DNA from: an uncultured Mollicutes bacterium
GTDB lineage: Bacteria; Bacillota_I; Bacilli_A; Acholeplasmatales; Anaeroplasmataceae
Direction: 5' to 3'
Length of the DNA stretch: 14,963 nucleotides
Assembly: GCA_937905855.1 (NCBI GenBank)
Contig: CALCWU010000044.1
Location: 1-14,963, forward strand
The notes under the pieces are model-generated. The model was given only the letters and a program-made list of their open reading frames with translations. It ran no database searches and was not told the DNA's origin. Shown here piece after piece: positions 13,575 to 14,963 of this stretch; position 1 is the stretch's first letter; every line of letters starts with the position of its first letter. A program made the translations under genes and the position numbers.

Positions 13575-14765
13575 TTAGATTTTTGCAATACGCATTACAT
13601 CACGAGCAATCATAACTTCCTCGTTAGTTGGTAATACATAAACCTTAATCTTAGAATCTGGTGTAGAAATTAATGTTTCTGTACCAAAGGTCTTATTATT
13701 GATTTCAGTATCAATCTTAACACCTAAAACACCTAAACGATTACAAATCTTTTCTCTTAAATGGCAAAGATTTTCACCCATACCAGCAGTGAAGCAAATT
13801 GCATCACAGCCTCCTAAATAAACATAATATGAACCAATATAATCCATAATACGCTTAGATTGAACGGCGAATGCCATCTTACATCTATATTCTCCACGAT
13901 TCATACCAGCAGTTACATCACGAGCATCATTAGAAATACCAGACATTCCATATAATCCACTCTTCTTATTTAAGATTTGAATTAATTCAGAAATTGACTT
14001 GTTCTCATGCTTAGCAACTACCTCTAAAGCAGTTGGATCAATGTTACCAGAACGAGTTCCCATAGGAATACCTTCAAGTGGAGTTAATCCCATAGATGTA
14101 TCAATACATTTTCCACCCTTAACTGCAGAAATTGAAGCACCATTACCTAAATGACATACAATAATCTTTGTATCCTCTAAAGGCATACCCATTAATTCAG
14201 CACAACGATGAGATACATATTGATGAGATGTACCATGAGCACCATATTTACGAATTCCATACTTTTCATACCACTCATATGGTGTAGCATACATATATGC
14301 TTCATCAAGCATTGTTTGATGGAATGTAGTATCAAATACTAAAACCTGAGGTACATTTGGTAAAACCTTTTGGAAAGCACGAATTCCAACAACATGTGCC
14401 TTATTATGTAGAGGTGCTAAATCAGCAAGCTCTAAAACCTTCTCAATATTTTCCTCAGTTGCAAAAGCAGAATCCTTAAAATATTCTCCTCCTTGAACAA
14501 CTCTATGTCCAACACCTGCAATTTCAGAAAGTTTACAAATATTCTTTGCAACTAAAGTATCAAGTAATAATTGAACACCCTCAGCATGTGTAGGTAAAAC
14601 TGGATGAGTTTCTTCCTTCTTACCATCATATTTTAAAGTAAATATTCCCTCTTCAAGTCCAATTCTTTCCATTACACCTGATGCAATAACTTTTTCCTCA
14701 GGCATCTCTAATAATTGAAATTTGATAGATGAACTACCGGCATTTACTGCCATAATCATTGCCAT
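13575..14765 (-). CDS. ackA: acetate kinase
   Basis: Cytoplasmic enzyme that converts acetyl phosphate and ADP to acetate and ATP (reversible), the ATP-yielding step of acetate fermentation. The 396 aa are the usual length. Motifs: NAGSSSIKF (8-16, nucleotide/acetyl-phosphate site), GHRVVQGG with Arg88, FDTTFHQTM with Asp145, YGAHGTSHQYVS with His177, HLGNGAS (205-211), GTRSGNIDPT with Arg238, and TAGMGEN (326-332). All core catalytic residues are present. The ATG at 14765 has GAGGAAG about 5 nt upstream. It follows a ytxK-like gene by 17 nt, so the two are co-transcribed. Phosphotransacetylase (pta), the partner enzyme, is not in the window. Confidence 0.97.
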   Translation of the reverse strand: MAMIMAVNAGSSSIKFQLLEMPEEKVIASGVMERIGLEEGIFTLKYDGKKEETHPVLPTHAEGVQLLLDTLVAKNICKLSEIAGVGHRVVQGGEYFKDSAFATEENIEKVLELADLAPLHNKAHVVGIRAFQKVLPNVPQVLVFDTTFHQTMLDEAYMYATPYEWYEKYGIRKYGAHGTSHQYVSHRCAELMGMPLEDTKIIVCHLGNGASISAVKGGKCIDTSMGLTPLEGIPMGTRSGNIDPTALEVVAKHENKSISELIQILNKKSGLYGMSGISNDARDVTAGMNRGEYRCKMAFAVQSKRIMDYIGSYYVYLGGCDAICFTAGMGENLCHLREKICNRLGVLGVKIDTEINNKTFGTETLISTPDSKIKVYVLPTNEEVMIARDVMRIAKI

Positions 14766-14782
14766 ATTTTCTTCCTCACTTA

Positions 14783-14963
14783 TTAATTATTCATATTTTT
14801 TTCAAACCACGTTTCGATTTCAGTAAGCGAATTACTAAGCGCCCTAATATCTGTAAAACTTGGTAGTTTGACAAGCATACATTTACGCTCAACATTCTTC
14901 TTTTGTAAAATTAAAATACTCTTAGGATTTAATTTGAACATTTGTTGAGGTAATTCGATTAAA
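14783..14963 (-). CDS. ytxK: C-terminal end of a YtxK-like SAM-dependent methyltransferase (partial)
   Basis: A 59-residue open frame enters from the window edge and ends at TAA (14783-14785). It reads IELPQQMFKLNPKSILILQK near its start and LVKLPSFTDIRALSNSLTEIETWF before the end. This resembles the end of YtxK, a class I N6-adenine-type methyltransferase family protein whose gene precedes ackA in many Firmicutes, including Bacillus subtilis. The catalytic NPP(Y/F) part would lie outside the window, so activity cannot be judged. Assignment rests on these end motifs plus the ackA linkage. Confidence 0.75.
   Translation of the reverse strand, partial: LIELPQQMFKLNPKSILILQKKNVERKCMLVKLPSFTDIRALSNSLTEIETWFEKNMNN

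Overview
The window is strongly AT-rich and densely coded. It fits a low-GC Gram-positive lineage (Bacillota, for example Erysipelotrichia/RF39-like or Mycoplasmatota relatives). Shine-Dalgarno sites are strong (AAGGAGG/GAGG), -10 boxes are mostly TATAAT, and Trp is read from TGG. All 15 visible stops are TAA or TAG, none TGA, but no reading frame needs TGA as Trp, so the standard bacterial code holds. A secreted PdaA-type peptidoglycan deacetylase implies a cell wall. The genus cannot be named from sequence alone. Apart from an NDK-like gene and the IS110 transposase, all genes lie on the minus strand.

Layout. (1) 1-660: a truncated AAA_14-type ATPase gene preceded by three direct repeats of a TTGACC-type motif. 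(2) 663-1633: a two-gene Fe-S operon, a dicluster ferredoxin-like protein overlapping a small CX2CX3C protein, with its own promoter and terminator. (3) 1698-2611: an AEC-family permease gene with a clear frameshift near its 5' end. (4) 2681-6815: a MarR regulator translationally coupled to two half-transporters of a heterodimeric ABC exporter, ending in a strong terminator. The intergenic space upstream of marR carries two inverted repeats built on GTTTT/AAAAC, two helical turns apart and next to both divergent promoters. (5) 6886-7326, plus strand: a divergent NDK-like protein. (6) 7362-11148: a tandem, overlapping pair of MutS-domain-V ATPases followed by a PdaA-like deacetylase. (7) 11293-11862: an orphan lipoprotein. 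(8) About 11976-13334: an IS110-family element whose transposase has one in-frame TAA before the C-terminal part of its Ser-containing domain. Its 5' non-coding end has direct repeats and stems that could encode a bridge-type RNA. (9) 13524-14963: ackA and, just upstream, the 3' end of a ytxK-like methyltransferase gene, a linkage known in Firmicutes.

Working together: MarR probably represses its own operon and thereby controls drug or lipid export. The two MutS-like proteins probably form a heterodimer of unknown function. ytxK-ackA is the acetate/ATP-generating locus. Three genes look damaged (AAA_14 ATPase, AEC permease, transposase). No complete undescribed system is evident. The least explained items are the MutS-like pair, the Fe-S mini-operon, the ATPase upstream repeats and the IS110 5' non-coding region.
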